A DNA stretch of 64,000 nucleotides, from NCBI RefSeq assembly GCF_008727865.1, contig NZ_VTWU01000001.1, positions 186,001 to 250,000 on the forward strand. The letters run 5' to 3'. The notes beneath the pieces were generated by a model. It saw only the letters and a program-made list of their open reading frames with translations. It had not been told where the DNA came from and did no database searches. Positions 8,645 to 16,897 of this stretch are shown one piece after another. The stretch comes from Hymenobacter busanensis (GTDB lineage Bacteria > Bacteroidota > Bacteroidia > Cytophagales > Hymenobacteraceae). The position numbers were made by a program, and so were the translations under genes. Numbering within the stretch: the stretch's first letter is position 1; each line of letters begins with the position of its first letter.

Positions 8645-9832
8645 ATGCAAACCCTCGATCAGTACAACTTCGCCGGCAAAAAAGCCCTGGTGCGCGTCGA
8701 TTTCAACGTGCCCCTCGACAAAGACTACCGCATCACCGACGACACCCGCATTCGGGCGGCCACGCCCACCATTCGGAAGATCTTGGCCGATGGCGGCAGT
8801 GTAATTCTGATGTCGCACCTGGGGCGGCCCAAGGGCGGACCGGAGGATAAATACTCCCTGCGTCATCTGGTCAATCGGCTGAGTCAGGAATACGGGGCGC
8901 CGGTGAAGTTTGCCCCCGATGCCGTGGGCGCCGAGGCCCTGCAGCTGGCTCAAAGCCTGCAGCCCGGCGAGGTGCTGCTGCTCGAAAACCTGCGCTTCCA
9001 TCCCGAAGAAGAGAAGGGCGACGCGGCCTTCGCGCAGCAGCTGGCCCGCCTCGGCGACGTGTACGTGAACGACGCCTTCGGCACGGCGCACCGCCGCCAC
9101 GCTTCCACGGCCGTGGTGGCCGAGTCGTTTCCGCAGGCGCGGGTGAGCGGCTACGTAATGCAGGGCGAAATCGACAACGCCCGGAAAGTGCTGGAGCACG
9201 CCGAGCGGCCCTTCACCGCCATCATGGGCGGGGCCAAAATTTCCGACAAAATCCTCATCATCGAGCAGCTGCTCGACAAAGTCGACAACCTCATCATCGG
9301 CGGCGGCATGGCCTACACCTTCGCCAAGGCGCAAGGCGGGCACATCGGCTCGTCGCTGCTGGAAGCCGACAAAATGGACCTGGCCCTGCGCCTCATCCAA
9401 ATGGCCGAGGACAAAGGCGTGAACCTGCTGCTGCCCGGCGACTCCCTCATTGCCGACAAGTTTTCGAACGACGCCAACGTGGACGTGGCCAGCAACATGA
9501 GCATTCCCGACGGCTGGATGGGTCTCGACATCGGCCCCGAAGCCCGGGAGCAGTTTGCCCAAGTAGTGCGCAACTCGAAAACCATTCTCTGGAACGGCCC
9601 GATGGGCGTTTTTGAAATGAGCAACTTCTCCTTGGGTACCGCCTTCGTGGCCCGCGCTATTGCCGAGGCCACCGAAAACGGTGCCTTCAGCCTCATCGGC
9701 GGCGGCGACTCGGCCGCGGCCGTCAACCAGCTCGGCTTCGCTGACCGGGTGTCGTACATCTCCACCGGCGGCGGCGCCCTGTTGGAGTACATGGAAGGCA
9801 AGGAGCTGCCGGGCGTAGCAGCTCTGGGCTAA
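8645..9832 (+). CDS. pgk: Phosphoglycerate kinase
   Basis: Glycolytic enzyme converting 1,3-bisphosphoglycerate and ADP to 3-phosphoglycerate and ATP in the cytoplasm. 395 residues, the normal length. Visible landmarks are the N-terminal signature [14 protein letters not shown], substrate-binding SHLGRPKG, the [15 protein letters not shown] block, [15 protein letters not shown], the hinge [11 protein letters not shown], and the C-terminal nucleotide motifs GPMGVFE and [12 protein letters not shown], ending in [19 protein letters not shown]. The start is set at ATG 8645 ([13 protein letters not shown]), which matches family N-termini; the upstream ATG at 8603 would add 14 unrelated residues inside the promoter. 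Stands alone with its own terminator, separate from the fba-pfkA operon about 32 kb away. Confidence 0.97.
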   Translation: MQTLDQYNFAGKKALVRVDFNVPLDKDYRITDDTRIRAATPTIRKILADGGSVILMSHLGRPKGGPEDKYSLRHLVNRLSQEYGAPVKFAPDAVGAEALQLAQSLQPGEVLLLENLRFHPEEEKGDAAFAQQLARLGDVYVNDAFGTAHRRHASTAVVAESFPQARVSGYVMQGEIDNARKVLEHAERPFTAIMGGAKISDKILIIEQLLDKVDNLIIGGGMAYTFAKAQGGHIGSSLLEADKMDLALRLIQMAEDKGVNLLLPGDSLIADKFSNDANVDVASNMSIPDGWMGLDIGPEAREQFAQVVRNSKTILWNGPMGVFEMSNFSLGTAFVARAIAEATENGAFSLIGGGDSAAAVNQLGFADRVSYISTGGGALLEYMEGKELPGVAALG

Positions 9833-9852
9833 AAGCCATTTTGATAATAAGG

Positions 9853-9890
9853 AAACGCCCCGCTGGCTTGGTAGCCGGCGGGGCGTTTTT
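9853..9890 (+). terminator. pgk: Rho-independent terminator of pgk
   Basis: AACGCCCCGC and GCGGGGCGTT pair around a 16-base centre that can add further pairs, followed by TTTTTG. It begins 20 bases after the pgk stop. Confidence 0.9.
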
Positions 9891-9903
9891 GTTGGGGTAA
9901 GTT

Positions 9904-10248
9904 TTAACTGGGCAGCGCCTCTTCCTCGTCGGGGCGGCTGTAGAGGTTGATCCAAACCAATTGGCGGAAGAAATTGAACGTCTTGGCGCATTCGGGGTCG
10001 TCGGCGCAGGCGGTGCCTTTGGCGTGCTTCACAAACAGGTCGCGGGCTTCGTGGTCGGGCAGGTGCGCGAGGCCTCGCACGTAGTTAGCCTCGGCCTTGG
10101 GCAGCGCGCCGTGCCCGATGAGGTCGTCGGGTGAGGTGGTGTCGTGCACGTCGCGGTGGCTGAGGCCGGCTTCGAGCATACGGCCAGCAATGCGTTCGGC
10201 CAAAGACCAGCGGTATTCGGGGGCGTGGATATCGGGGGACGTGGGCAT
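9904..10248 (-). CDS. Hypothetical 114-residue protein
   Basis: A soluble, acidic, His- and Asp-rich protein with no signal peptide or membrane segment. It contains RWSLAERIAGRMLEAGLS near the N-terminus and a pair of nearby cysteines (GTACADDPECAK, about residues 79-90), then an aromatic FNFFRQLVWINLY stretch. I do not recognise the family. It lies 51 bases after the M50 protease gene on the same strand, so it may be the third gene of a HAD / M50 / hypothetical operon. The continuous frame with no overlap with other genes supports it being real. Confidence 0.6.
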   Translation of the reverse strand: MPTSPDIHAPEYRWSLAERIAGRMLEAGLSHRDVHDTTSPDDLIGHGALPKAEANYVRGLAHLPDHEARDLFVKHAKGTACADDPECAKTFNFFRQLVWINLYSRPDEEEALPS

Positions 10249-10299
10249 ACCCGGTGGTACGCGGCCGGCCCGTTGGCGTTACTTGCTACGCCGGCTTTT

Positions 10300-11463
10300 T
10301 TACCGAAACGGCGACGGGGTGAAGCACAGCACGAACACCGCCAGCATCAGCCAGCCCAGAATTTTGCGGCCGGCGGTCAGGGGCCGCTCGTCGGGGGCGG
10401 GCGGGTGGTAAATGCCCGTCAGGCGCCCGAGCAACAGGCCGAATACCAGCCAACCAGGGTTGCCCTGCACGTGCGGAAAAGCGGTTGAAACCGCCAATTG
10501 GGCCGCCACCATGCCGCCTACCAGCATGAGTGTGCGGCGCTTGCCGGGCAGCACGCGGCCCAGCACCCAATACAGGTACAGCAGGTACACCGGAGCTCCG
10601 TAGAGCAGCTCCTGCCGCGACGAATTCAGGGTGAACAAGCCCAGACCCGCGTAGAAAATAAAGAACAGAAACAGCACCGGCGAGACGCGGTTGAAGCGCC
10701 GGTAGCCCAGCAAGCCGTAGAGAATATGGCCGCCGTCGAGCTGGCCAATGGGCAGCAGGTTGAGCGCCGTGAAAAACAACGACAGCAGGCCCGCCAGCAG
10801 CAGTGGGTAGTGCATCAGCTCGTTGGGGTGAGGAATGCGGGCCGGGTCGGCTAGCCAATACTCCAGAAACTGGTACAGCAACGGCCGGCTTAGCGTCAGG
10901 CCCTGATGGGCCTCGTGGGATGAATAAATGGCTAGTTCTGCTGGCGGCAGGTTCAGAAAGCCATATATCAGCAGCGGCACAGCCACCAGGAAGCCCGCCA
11001 GCGGGCCGGCAATGCCCACGTCGAAAAACTCGCGCCGGGCAAAAATCTTTTCCTTGATGCGAATGACTGCGCCAAACGTGCCGATGGAGTTGATGATGCC
11101 CAGGAAGAAAGGAATGTAGTAGGGCAGCGTCACCCGGATGCGGTTGCGGCGGGCCACGAAATAATGGCCGAACTCGTGCACCGTAAGCACGCCTAGAAAC
11201 GGCAGTGAAAAACACAGCCCGCGCAGCATTTCGGGTGCGGTGAGGCCGGGCTTGGCAAAGGTGAACTTGCCGGTCATCCACTCGGCCCCGGCCAGGGTGG
11301 TGGTGAGCAGCGTCACCAGAAACAGGCTTGTGTGCAGCAGCACCGTGCGCCAGAGCGGCGGCTCGGGCCGCTCGTAGCGGCGCCAGTAGGTGAGAGGCCG
11401 CAGCAGGCGCAACCGCGGTGGCGTGGACGAGGCGTCAGTGGGCGGAAAGCTCGGAAAAGGCAC
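10300..11463 (-). CDS. Site-2-type intramembrane metalloprotease (M50 family)
   Basis: A multi-spanning membrane protein of about 387 residues. The zinc motif HEFGH (96-100) lies in one hydrophobic helix (LPFLGVLTVHEFGHYFVARR) and the second M50 motif, LLPIGQLDGGHILYGLLG, in another; together they form the S2P active site. Several further helices (LLHTSLFLVTLLTTTLAG, FDVGIAGPLAGFLVAVPLLIYGFL, VLFLFFIFYAGLGLF) complete the core. There is no PDZ domain, unlike RseP, so this resembles the simpler S2P branch. Substrate unknown. The start is placed at GTG 11463, overlapping the end of the HAD gene by 29 bases; a TTG further in is possible. Translationally coupled to the HAD gene. Confidence 0.88.
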   Translation of the reverse strand: MPFPSFPPTDASSTPPRLRLLRPLTYWRRYERPEPPLWRTVLLHTSLFLVTLLTTTLAGAEWMTGKFTFAKPGLTAPEMLRGLCFSLPFLGVLTVHEFGHYFVARRNRIRVTLPYYIPFFLGIINSIGTFGAVIRIKEKIFARREFFDVGIAGPLAGFLVAVPLLIYGFLNLPPAELAIYSSHEAHQGLTLSRPLLYQFLEYWLADPARIPHPNELMHYPLLLAGLLSLFFTALNLLPIGQLDGGHILYGLLGYRRFNRVSPVLFLFFIFYAGLGLFTLNSSRQELLYGAPVYLLYLYWVLGRVLPGKRRTLMLVGGMVAAQLAVSTAFPHVQGNPGWLVFGLLLGRLTGIYHPPAPDERPLTAGRKILGWLMLAVFVLCFTPSPFR

Positions 11464-12103
11464 GGAGGGCGTCGGGCAAAGCGGCGGTGAGGGAGAGGGG
11501 CGGAGCCAGGAATAGCGTGTGCAGCCCCAGGCGCCGGGCCGTTTCAATGTGCTGAAAACTGTCCTCGATAAAAAGAGTTTCCTCTGGCCGCCAGTTCATT
11601 TCGCGCAGCGCGTGCCGAAATATTTCTTCGCCCGGCTTGCGCAGCCCCACTTCCTGCGAGTAGAACACGCGGTCGAGCACGTCGGCAATGCCGTGCGCGA
11701 AGCCGTACTGCGACTTCAGCTGCGCGTTGATGGTGTTGATGTGGATGGCGTTGGTGTTTGAGAGTAGCGCCGTTTGGTGGCCCTGCGCCCGCAGTTCCCG
11801 AATCAGCTCCAGCCGTTCCAGCGGCACGTCGAGCAGCATGGCGTTCCAGGCCGCGTCCAATTGTTCGTCGGTAGCGTGGTGCAGGTTGTAGTGGCGGCGC
11901 AGCCCGCTGCGGAAATCTTCCGGACTGAGGCGCCCGGTTTCCATATCGTCGAACAATTGCGCCTGCGCCTGCTGCGTGAATTCGATGGTGGAGCCCGCCG
12001 GGCTCAGGGCGCGCATGGCCTCTAGGGTGCGCTGGTAGTCGATGTTGATGATGACGCCGCCGAAATCAAACAGCAGGTTGGGCAAACGATGCAGAGCAGG
12101 CAT
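11435..12103 (-). CDS. HAD-superfamily (subfamily IA) hydrolase, YihX-like
   Basis: 222 residues, cytoplasmic. The nucleophile motif is LLFDFGGVIINID with Asp13; the usual second Asp is Gly (DFGGV), which is typical of the YihX / alpha-glucose-1-phosphatase branch. Motif II is ALLSNTNAIH (Ser/Thr-Asn) and motif III/IV is VGLRKPGEEIF plus ETLFIEDSFQHIETARRLGL. The helical cap lies between residues about 20 and 85. Members dephosphorylate small sugar or nucleotide phosphates; the substrate is not readable here. First gene of a likely operon with the M50 protease, whose start overlaps its end. Confidence 0.88.
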   Translation of the reverse strand: MPALHRLPNLLFDFGGVIINIDYQRTLEAMRALSPAGSTIEFTQQAQAQLFDDMETGRLSPEDFRSGLRRHYNLHHATDEQLDAAWNAMLLDVPLERLELIRELRAQGHQTALLSNTNAIHINTINAQLKSQYGFAHGIADVLDRVFYSQEVGLRKPGEEIFRHALREMNWRPEETLFIEDSFQHIETARRLGLHTLFLAPPLSLTAALPDALRAFSELSAH

Positions 12104-12193
12104 AGGCAGAAAAGCTTGGAATTGCAGCCGCGAAATTCGAAGTTTGCACTGCCGAAACCAACCGCCCTATCAAGTTGCGGACCGTTTCAGGCC

Positions 12194-12270
12194 GGGCCTA
12201 TAGCTCAATCGGTTAGAGCAGCTGACTCATAATCAGCAGGTCGCTGGTTCGATTCCAGCTGGGCCCACCA
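12194..12270 (+). tRNA. tRNA with CAU anticodon, probably tRNA-Ile2 (lysidine type)
   Basis: The full cloverleaf is visible: acceptor GGGCCTA/TGGGCCC, D arm AGCTC..GAGC, anticodon stem GCTGA/TCAGC around loop CTCATAA, T arm GCTGG-TTCGATT-CCAGC and encoded CCA. A CAU anticodon fits initiator Met, elongator Met or Ile2. Initiator is unlikely because the 1-72 pair is G-C. The acceptor pairs C4-G69 and C5-G68 are known positive determinants for TilS lysidine synthetase, so Ile2 (reading AUA) is favoured over elongator Met. 77 bases including CCA. Confidence 0.93.
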
Positions 12271-12308
12271 AACCGGCCTTAACGCGTTTTCGTGTTAAGG
12301 CCGGTTTT
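12271..12308 (+). terminator. Rho-independent terminator directly after the tRNA
   Basis: AACCGGCCTTAAC and GTTAAGGCCGGTT pair perfectly around a 10-base loop, followed by a short T run. It starts at the base after the tRNA CCA. Confidence 0.9.
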
Positions 12309-12446
12309 CGTTGGTGGTTAGTAGCTGAAAGAAAGGAGATTATATCAAACATGGCTTGGACGCGGCCGGCAAGGTTTGGTTGCAGGAGAGAGCCAAGCCG
12401 GCCGAAGACTTTGGTTGTAGGCGCGGATGGGTAAACGTTCAGTACC

Positions 12447-12507
12447 AGCCCGTCAGCGGGCCGCCACAAAGCCAGCATCTTGCTTCGTGGCGGCCCGCTG
12501 ACGGGCT
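12447..12507. repeat. Perfect 21-bp inverted repeat in the tRNA-adh spacer
   Basis: Arms 12447-12467 and 12487-12507 are exact inverted copies (core CGTCAGCGGGCCGCCAC) around a 19-base loop, followed on the plus strand by TTTT. No gene lies in the 463 bases between the tRNA terminator and the alcohol dehydrogenase start. A second transcriptional stop is possible, but no gene ends here that would need one. Confidence 0.7.
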
Positions 12508-12771
12508 TTTGCCCACGCCGTGCCTGGCTGGTACCTAGGCGCCCGAAAGCGTGTTTCAGCCCATGCTCGGTGGCCGCTAGCAGGGGCGATGGGTTGCGGC
12601 TTACACCTAGCGTACTGCCCAAGTGACGTAGGGCAGGAAAATATACGCAGCCAGAATTACGGGTTTGTTGGGGCACAAATAGGTAGTAAACTGAGAGTCA
12701 GAGGGTGGAGCGAAGTGTATACCAATAAGTTCAAAAAAAACTTCGAATGTTTCACCTTCAAGCCTGCGCTT

Positions 12772-13938
12772 ATGTTAGCCATGAACTTTCGGGGGCCCTT
12801 CCAGATAAGGGCGGACCGTAACCGGCCCGAGCCGGAAATCAAGCATCCCATGGATGCCATTGTCAGGGTCACCAGATCTTTGATTTGCGGCTCCGATCTG
12901 CACCTGTATCATGGCATGGTGCCCGATACCCGGGTGGGCATGACCTTTGGCCACGAGTTTACCGGCATCGTGGAAGCCGTGGGCTCCGAGGTGCAAAAAC
13001 TGAAGGTAGGCGACCATGTGCTGGTGCCGTTCAACATTGCCTGCGGCAGCTGCCCGCATTGCAAGCAGGAGCTCTACGGCAACTGCCACGAGGCCAATCC
13101 GGAAGCCACGGCCGTGGGCGGCTTCTTTGGCTACGCCCACACGGGCGGCGGCTACGACGGCGGCCAGGCCGAATACGTGCGCGTGCCCTACGCCGACGTG
13201 AGCCCCACCATTCTTCTGGAAGGGATGGACCTGGAAAATGCGGTGCTGCTGACCGACGTGGTACCCACCGGCTACCAGGCGGCCGAGCAGGCCGGTATTC
13301 AAAAAGGCGACACCGTGGTGGTGTTTGGCGCCGGCCCAATCGGGCTGATGGCGGCCCGTTTTGCCTGGTTTTTCGGCGCCGGCCGCGTCATCGTGATTGA
13401 TGAATTGGATTACCGCCTGGAGTTTGCCCGCAAGTTTTCTTTTGCCGAGGCCTACAACTTCCGCGAAATGAACGACCCGGTGGTCTTCCTGAAAAAGGCC
13501 ACCGATTATTTTGGCGCCGACGTGTGCATCGACGCGGTGGGCTGCGAAGCGTCGGGCCATGCCTGGCAAACGATTTCCGGTAAAAGCCTCCTAATGCAGG
13601 CCGGCACGGCCACGGCCTTTCACTGGGCGGTCAATTCCGTCAAAAAAGGCGGTATCGTGTCCATTATCGGGGTGTACGGCCCGCCCTGGAATCTCGCGCC
13701 CTTGGGCAGCATCATGAACAAAGGCTTGACCATCCGGGGCAACCAGGCCTCGGTCAAGCGGCTGCTGCCCAAACTGATTGACCACATCATGAGCGGCCGG
13801 ATCAATCCCAAGGAAATCATTACCCACCGGTTTCCGCTGGAAGAAATACCGGATGCCTACCGCATGTTCTCCAAAAAGCTGGACAACATCATCAAGCCCC
13901 TGTTGATTCCGTCGCGCGCCAACGCTTCGTTCGCTTAA
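12772..13938 (+). CDS. Zinc-dependent alcohol dehydrogenase (glutathione-independent formaldehyde dehydrogenase-like)
   Basis: 388 residues, medium-chain dehydrogenase fold. Catalytic zinc ligands are Cys39 (ICGSDLHLYHG) and His61-Glu62 (GHEF); the structural zinc site is Cys91, 94, 97 and 105 (CGSCPHCKQELYGNC). A Rossmann motif VVVFGAGPIGLMAARF follows near residue 190, and an acidic residue (VIDELDYR) suggests NAD rather than NADP. The C-terminal region is IITHRFPLEEIPDAYRMF. The long insert EANPEATAVGGFFGYAHTGGGYDGGQAEYVRVPYAD is typical of the formaldehyde-dehydrogenase-like branch. The start is set at ATG 12772; the second ATG at 12781 is an alternative. Only 7 bases separate it from the next gene. 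Confidence 0.88.
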   Translation: MLAMNFRGPFQIRADRNRPEPEIKHPMDAIVRVTRSLICGSDLHLYHGMVPDTRVGMTFGHEFTGIVEAVGSEVQKLKVGDHVLVPFNIACGSCPHCKQELYGNCHEANPEATAVGGFFGYAHTGGGYDGGQAEYVRVPYADVSPTILLEGMDLENAVLLTDVVPTGYQAAEQAGIQKGDTVVVFGAGPIGLMAARFAWFFGAGRVIVIDELDYRLEFARKFSFAEAYNFREMNDPVVFLKKATDYFGADVCIDAVGCEASGHAWQTISGKSLLMQAGTATAFHWAVNSVKKGGIVSIIGVYGPPWNLAPLGSIMNKGLTIRGNQASVKRLLPKLIDHIMSGRINPKEIITHRFPLEEIPDAYRMFSKKLDNIIKPLLIPSRANASFA

Positions 13939-13945
13939 CCCCCTC

Positions 13946-14512
13946 ATGCTCATGAAAAACGCATTGGAAGACCGCATTGCGGCGGGGCAGGACCGCATCA
14001 TCGCCCAGCGCAACATGGCCCGCGCCGCCGACATACCCGGCTGGGGCCTGGATGCCGACCCGGACAACGACCCCACCTACCCCATGAAGCACAGCAACGG
14101 GGCAGACCACGAGCGGCTCAATTACGAAAAGGCTCCCCAGCAGCCGCTGGACATGGAAATTCTGCATTCCATCGAGCGGCCCGGCGTGACGCGGGTGTTC
14201 GGCACCTCGACGCCGCCCATCGGCCTGAGCGGAGCCATCCGGCGCTTTGCCTACAAGTACAGCGAAGCCACCGCCACGCACTGGATGACGCTGATCCTGG
14301 CCGACCGCGTCGACACCATTCAGGGCAAGTTGACCGATTTAATGCACGGCATTCTTCCCAACCCCTGGGTCGAGCGGGGCTGGCGCGCGGAATGGAAGCA
14401 TAACCGCGCCGGCTTTATTGGTCGGACAGCGACGACGGCGCTGCTGCTAACGGCCGGTATCCTGCTGCTGAAAAGGAAAAAGAAGAATAAGTACCAGTTG
14501 AGCAACAGGTAG
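13946..14512 (+). CDS. Hypothetical protein with C-terminal membrane anchor, partner of the alcohol dehydrogenase
   Basis: 188 residues with no signal peptide. The body is hydrophilic and Asn/Asp-rich (GLDADPDNDPTYPMKHSNGADH), with a conserved-looking TPPIGLSGAIRRFAYKYSE segment. A single hydrophobic helix (TATTALLLTAGILLL) near the end, followed by a basic RKKKNK tail, fits an inner-membrane tail anchor with the bulk in the cytoplasm. The family is unknown to me. It starts 7 bases after the dehydrogenase stop and ends at a terminator, so the two form an operon. It may hold the enzyme at the membrane or act in the same redox step; this is inference from spacing only. Confidence 0.75.
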   Translation: MLMKNALEDRIAAGQDRIIAQRNMARAADIPGWGLDADPDNDPTYPMKHSNGADHERLNYEKAPQQPLDMEILHSIERPGVTRVFGTSTPPIGLSGAIRRFAYKYSEATATHWMTLILADRVDTIQGKLTDLMHGILPNPWVERGWRAEWKHNRAGFIGRTATTALLLTAGILLLKRKKKNKYQLSNR

Positions 14513-14520
14513 CCAACAAA

Positions 14521-14568
14521 GCGTCAACCCCAACACGGGCGGCACCCCGTTGGGGTTGATGCTTTATT
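14521..14568 (+). terminator. Terminator of the dehydrogenase operon
   Basis: GTCAACCCCAAC and GTTGGGGTTGAT pair around a short loop, followed by a T-rich stretch that includes TTTTTT at 14571-14576. Confidence 0.85.
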
Positions 14569-14609
14569 GGTTTTTTCTATCATCAAGGACTTGCTGTTGA
14601 AAAACGCGT

Positions 14610-15230
14610 ATGCACAACCATCGACCAACGGACCGGCTTGAATATTTCAGCGACGCGGTTTTGGCCATAGCGGCCACCCTGCTGGCTACCGAACTGCCTA
14701 AGCCCGAAACGGAAACGGGCTTGCTGCAGGAGCTTGGAAGACTCTGGCCCCATTATGCGGCCTTCGCGGCGTCTTTCCTGTTCATCTGTATTGCCTGGTC
14801 CAACCACCATAACATGTTCATTTACATCAAGCAGACGGACCAGTACCTGCTTATCCTGGATATTCTGTTTTTGATGTTCGTGACCCTGCAATCCTTTACC
14901 ACCGGCCTATTAGCGCGTCACATCGGCCAACCGGACGAACGGACGGCCGCCCTGATCTACCACGGGACCTTGGTGATGATGACCTTGCTGTATAATTGTA
15001 CCTGGTGGTATGCCATCAGCAAGGATGAACTGCTGGAAGACGATACCGATAAAAGGCTCATTCGTCTGCTGACGAAAGAATATGCCATTGCGCCGGCGCT
15101 GCACCTGGCGGCCTTGGTCATATGTTTGTGGAGCGTGCCGTTTAGCATCGTGCCCGTTGTGCTGTTATACGTCTATTTTGCCCTGCCTCGGTTTGGGGAA
15201 AAAAAGGTACAAGAGCAGAGTCATGCCTGA
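14610..15230 (+). CDS. TMEM175-family (DUF1211) potassium channel-like membrane protein
   Basis: 206 residues with six probable transmembrane helices. The family signature RxxxFSD is present at residues 9-15 (RLEYFSDAVLAIAATLL), at the start of the first helix, where it lines the pore of bacterial TMEM175 channels. Other helices include AAFAASFLFICIAWSNHHN, LLILDILFLMFVTLQSF and IVPVVLLYVYFALP. Bacterial members have one six-helix repeat and form tetrameric, weakly selective K+ channels. The gene stands alone between terminators, with its own start 98 bases after the previous stop. Confidence 0.9.
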   Translation: MHNHRPTDRLEYFSDAVLAIAATLLATELPKPETETGLLQELGRLWPHYAAFAASFLFICIAWSNHHNMFIYIKQTDQYLLILDILFLMFVTLQSFTTGLLARHIGQPDERTAALIYHGTLVMMTLLYNCTWWYAISKDELLEDDTDKRLIRLLTKEYAIAPALHLAALVICLWSVPFSIVPVVLLYVYFALPRFGEKKVQEQSHA

Positions 15231-15377
15231 TGCCTTCCCGCGCCGGCGCTTCGGTTGGAACTGCCGAAGTACGGGGGCGTAGCGGCCGCGGTGGGGACAG
15301 AGTTAAACGCCTTTAAAGGCTGCAATGGCTTCTAAATCTTAGTGTTATTAGTCTGATAATGCACTGTTTGGAACCAC

Positions 15378-15414
15378 AAAAGCCCTGTTTCCAGCCTGGA
15401 AACAGGGCTTTTTT
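15378..15414 (+). terminator. Rho-independent terminator after the TMEM175-like gene
   Basis: AAAAGCCCTGTTTCCA and TGGAAACAGGGCTTTT form a perfect 16-bp stem with a 3-base loop and a T run. The 147 bases between the stop codon and this hairpin hold no gene. The same stem read in reverse could also end purK transcription from the other side. Confidence 0.9.
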
Positions 15415-15441
15415 AGAGCGCGTTTGGAATTTTAGGATTTG

Positions 15442-15530
15442 GTCATGCTGAGCTTGTCGAAGCATCTTTACCGCTTTATCTGCAACGATTCAACGAAGCG
15501 GTAGAGATGCTTCGGCAAGCTCAGCATAAC
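15442..15530. repeat. Dispersed palindromic repeat, copy A
   Basis: The left arm GTCATGCTGAGCTTGTCGAA continues to ACCGCTT; the right arm is its inverted copy with three mismatches over about 35 bases, separated by about 20 bases. It lies between the TMEM175-like gene and purK. This is the most complete member of the family listed in the findings. Confidence 0.85.
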
Positions 15531-15646
15531 GGCCTAGAGTCCTTTTTACGCTCTTATTTATAGCTCCACTTTTGCCAACGAGCACCTGCTATTCAGCAGA
15601 CCTAAGAGCAGTGGATACCCACTTGGGCAAGACCAGATAGCGGCAT

Positions 15647-16897
15647 CTAAATGTCGTTCAGCCCCGGCAGGCCAAGCCAGCCAGCAGCGCGCCGCGCCAC
15701 GGTTTTGACGCTGTCGACGTCCGGGCCGGTGATGGTCAGGTGGCCCATCTTGCGGCCTATGCGCGCGTGCTCCTTGCCGTAGAGGTGTAGGTGCGTGCCC
15801 GGCAGGCTCAGCACGGCCTGCCAGTCCGGCTCACGTCGTTGTCCGCTGGCGTCAAGCCACACCTCGCCCAGCAGGTTGAGCATAATGGCCGCGGAATGCT
15901 GGCGCGGCTGCGGCAGGGGCAAGCCCGCCATGGCGTGAACCTGCAGGTCAAACTGCGACGCGTCGCAGGCGTCCAGGGTGTAGTGGCCGCTGTTGTGCGG
16001 GCGCGGGGCCATTTCGTTGACCACCAAGCCGCCGTGCGCGCTGCCGTCGTCCACCACAAAGAACTCGACGCACAGCACCCCGACGTAGCCCAGATGCTGC
16101 GCAATAGCTACGGCCGCCTCGCGGGACCTGGTTGCCAGGGCGGGCGGCATATTGCCTTCGTAGGCGTGAGTCACGGCCAAAATGCCGTCGACGTGCACGT
16201 TGCGCTGCGGGGCGAAGCTGACCACTTGTCCGTCCCAGCCGCGCGCCACCAGCACCGAGCACTCGGCGGTGAGCGGCAGCATCTTTTCCAGCACGCAGGC
16301 CACGCCGCCCAGCTCCGCCCAGGCGGCACCCAGTTCCTCGACGGTTTTGACGCGGACCTGGCCCTTGCCGTCGTAGCCCATGCGGGCGGTTTTCAGGATG
16401 CCGGGCAGTAAATCCGCCCGGTTGGCCAACACATCCTGCAGCTGGGCCGGCGTTTCAATCACCGTGTAGGGCGCGCAGGTCACCCCCGAAATGTCGGCGC
16501 AGGCCGTGAAGTGGGCTTTTTCCTCGATGCGGTTTTGGGCAATGCCCACCACGGCCGCGCCCGGTGCTACGGCGCGGGTCTGCGCCAGCGTCTGCAGGGC
16601 CTGAGCCGGCACGTTCTCAAACTCGGTGGTAATGGCCTGGCACAACTGGGCCAGCTGCGCCAGCCCGGCCGGGTCGTCGTAGGCGGTCTGGATGTGGTGG
16701 TGACTCACCAAGCCGGCCGGGCTTTGCGCGTCCGGGTCCAGCACGGCGGTAAAGTACCCCAGGCGCTGGGCAGCGTGCACAAACATCCGGCCCAGCTGGC
16801 CGCCCCCCAGCACCCCCAGCGTGGCCCGCTGGCCAGCAGTGTCCACGCTGCCCGGAAAAATGGGAATCGTCGTTGCAATGTCAGTCCCTTCGCTCAT
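15647..16897 (-). CDS. purK: N5-carboxyaminoimidazole ribonucleotide synthase
   Basis: ATP-grasp enzyme of de novo purine synthesis; carboxylates AIR with bicarbonate and ATP to N5-CAIR, the substrate of PurE. 416 residues. The N-terminal nucleotide motif is [21 protein letters not shown], followed by [12 protein letters not shown], the ATP-grasp loop [10 protein letters not shown] and the catalytic/metal region [19 protein letters not shown], all typical of PurK. The leading 25 residues ([20 protein letters not shown]) extend beyond the usual start, but this ATG overlaps the purE stop by 4 bases (ATGA), so coupled translation with purE supports it. Confidence 0.95.
   Translation of the reverse strand: MSEGTDIATTIPIFPGSVDTAGQRATLGVLGGGQLGRMFVHAAQRLGYFTAVLDPDAQSPAGLVSHHHIQTAYDDPAGLAQLAQLCQAITTEFENVPAQALQTLAQTRAVAPGAAVVGIAQNRIEEKAHFTACADISGVTCAPYTVIETPAQLQDVLANRADLLPGILKTARMGYDGKGQVRVKTVEELGAAWAELGGVACVLEKMLPLTAECSVLVARGWDGQVVSFAPQRNVHVDGILAVTHAYEGNMPPALATRSREAAVAIAQHLGYVGVLCVEFFVVDDGSAHGGLVVNEMAPRPHNSGHYTLDACDASQFDLQVHAMAGLPLPQPRQHSAAIMLNLLGEVWLDASGQRREPDWQAVLSLPGTHLHLYGKEHARIGRKMGHLTITGPDVDSVKTVARRAAGWLGLPGLNDI

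Noticed and set aside
12233-12676. A minus-strand frame ending GPAGIEPATC.
   Set aside because: It starts in unrelated sequence and ends inside the tRNA gene; GPAGIEPATC is the well-known false peptide read from the tRNA. Not a gene.
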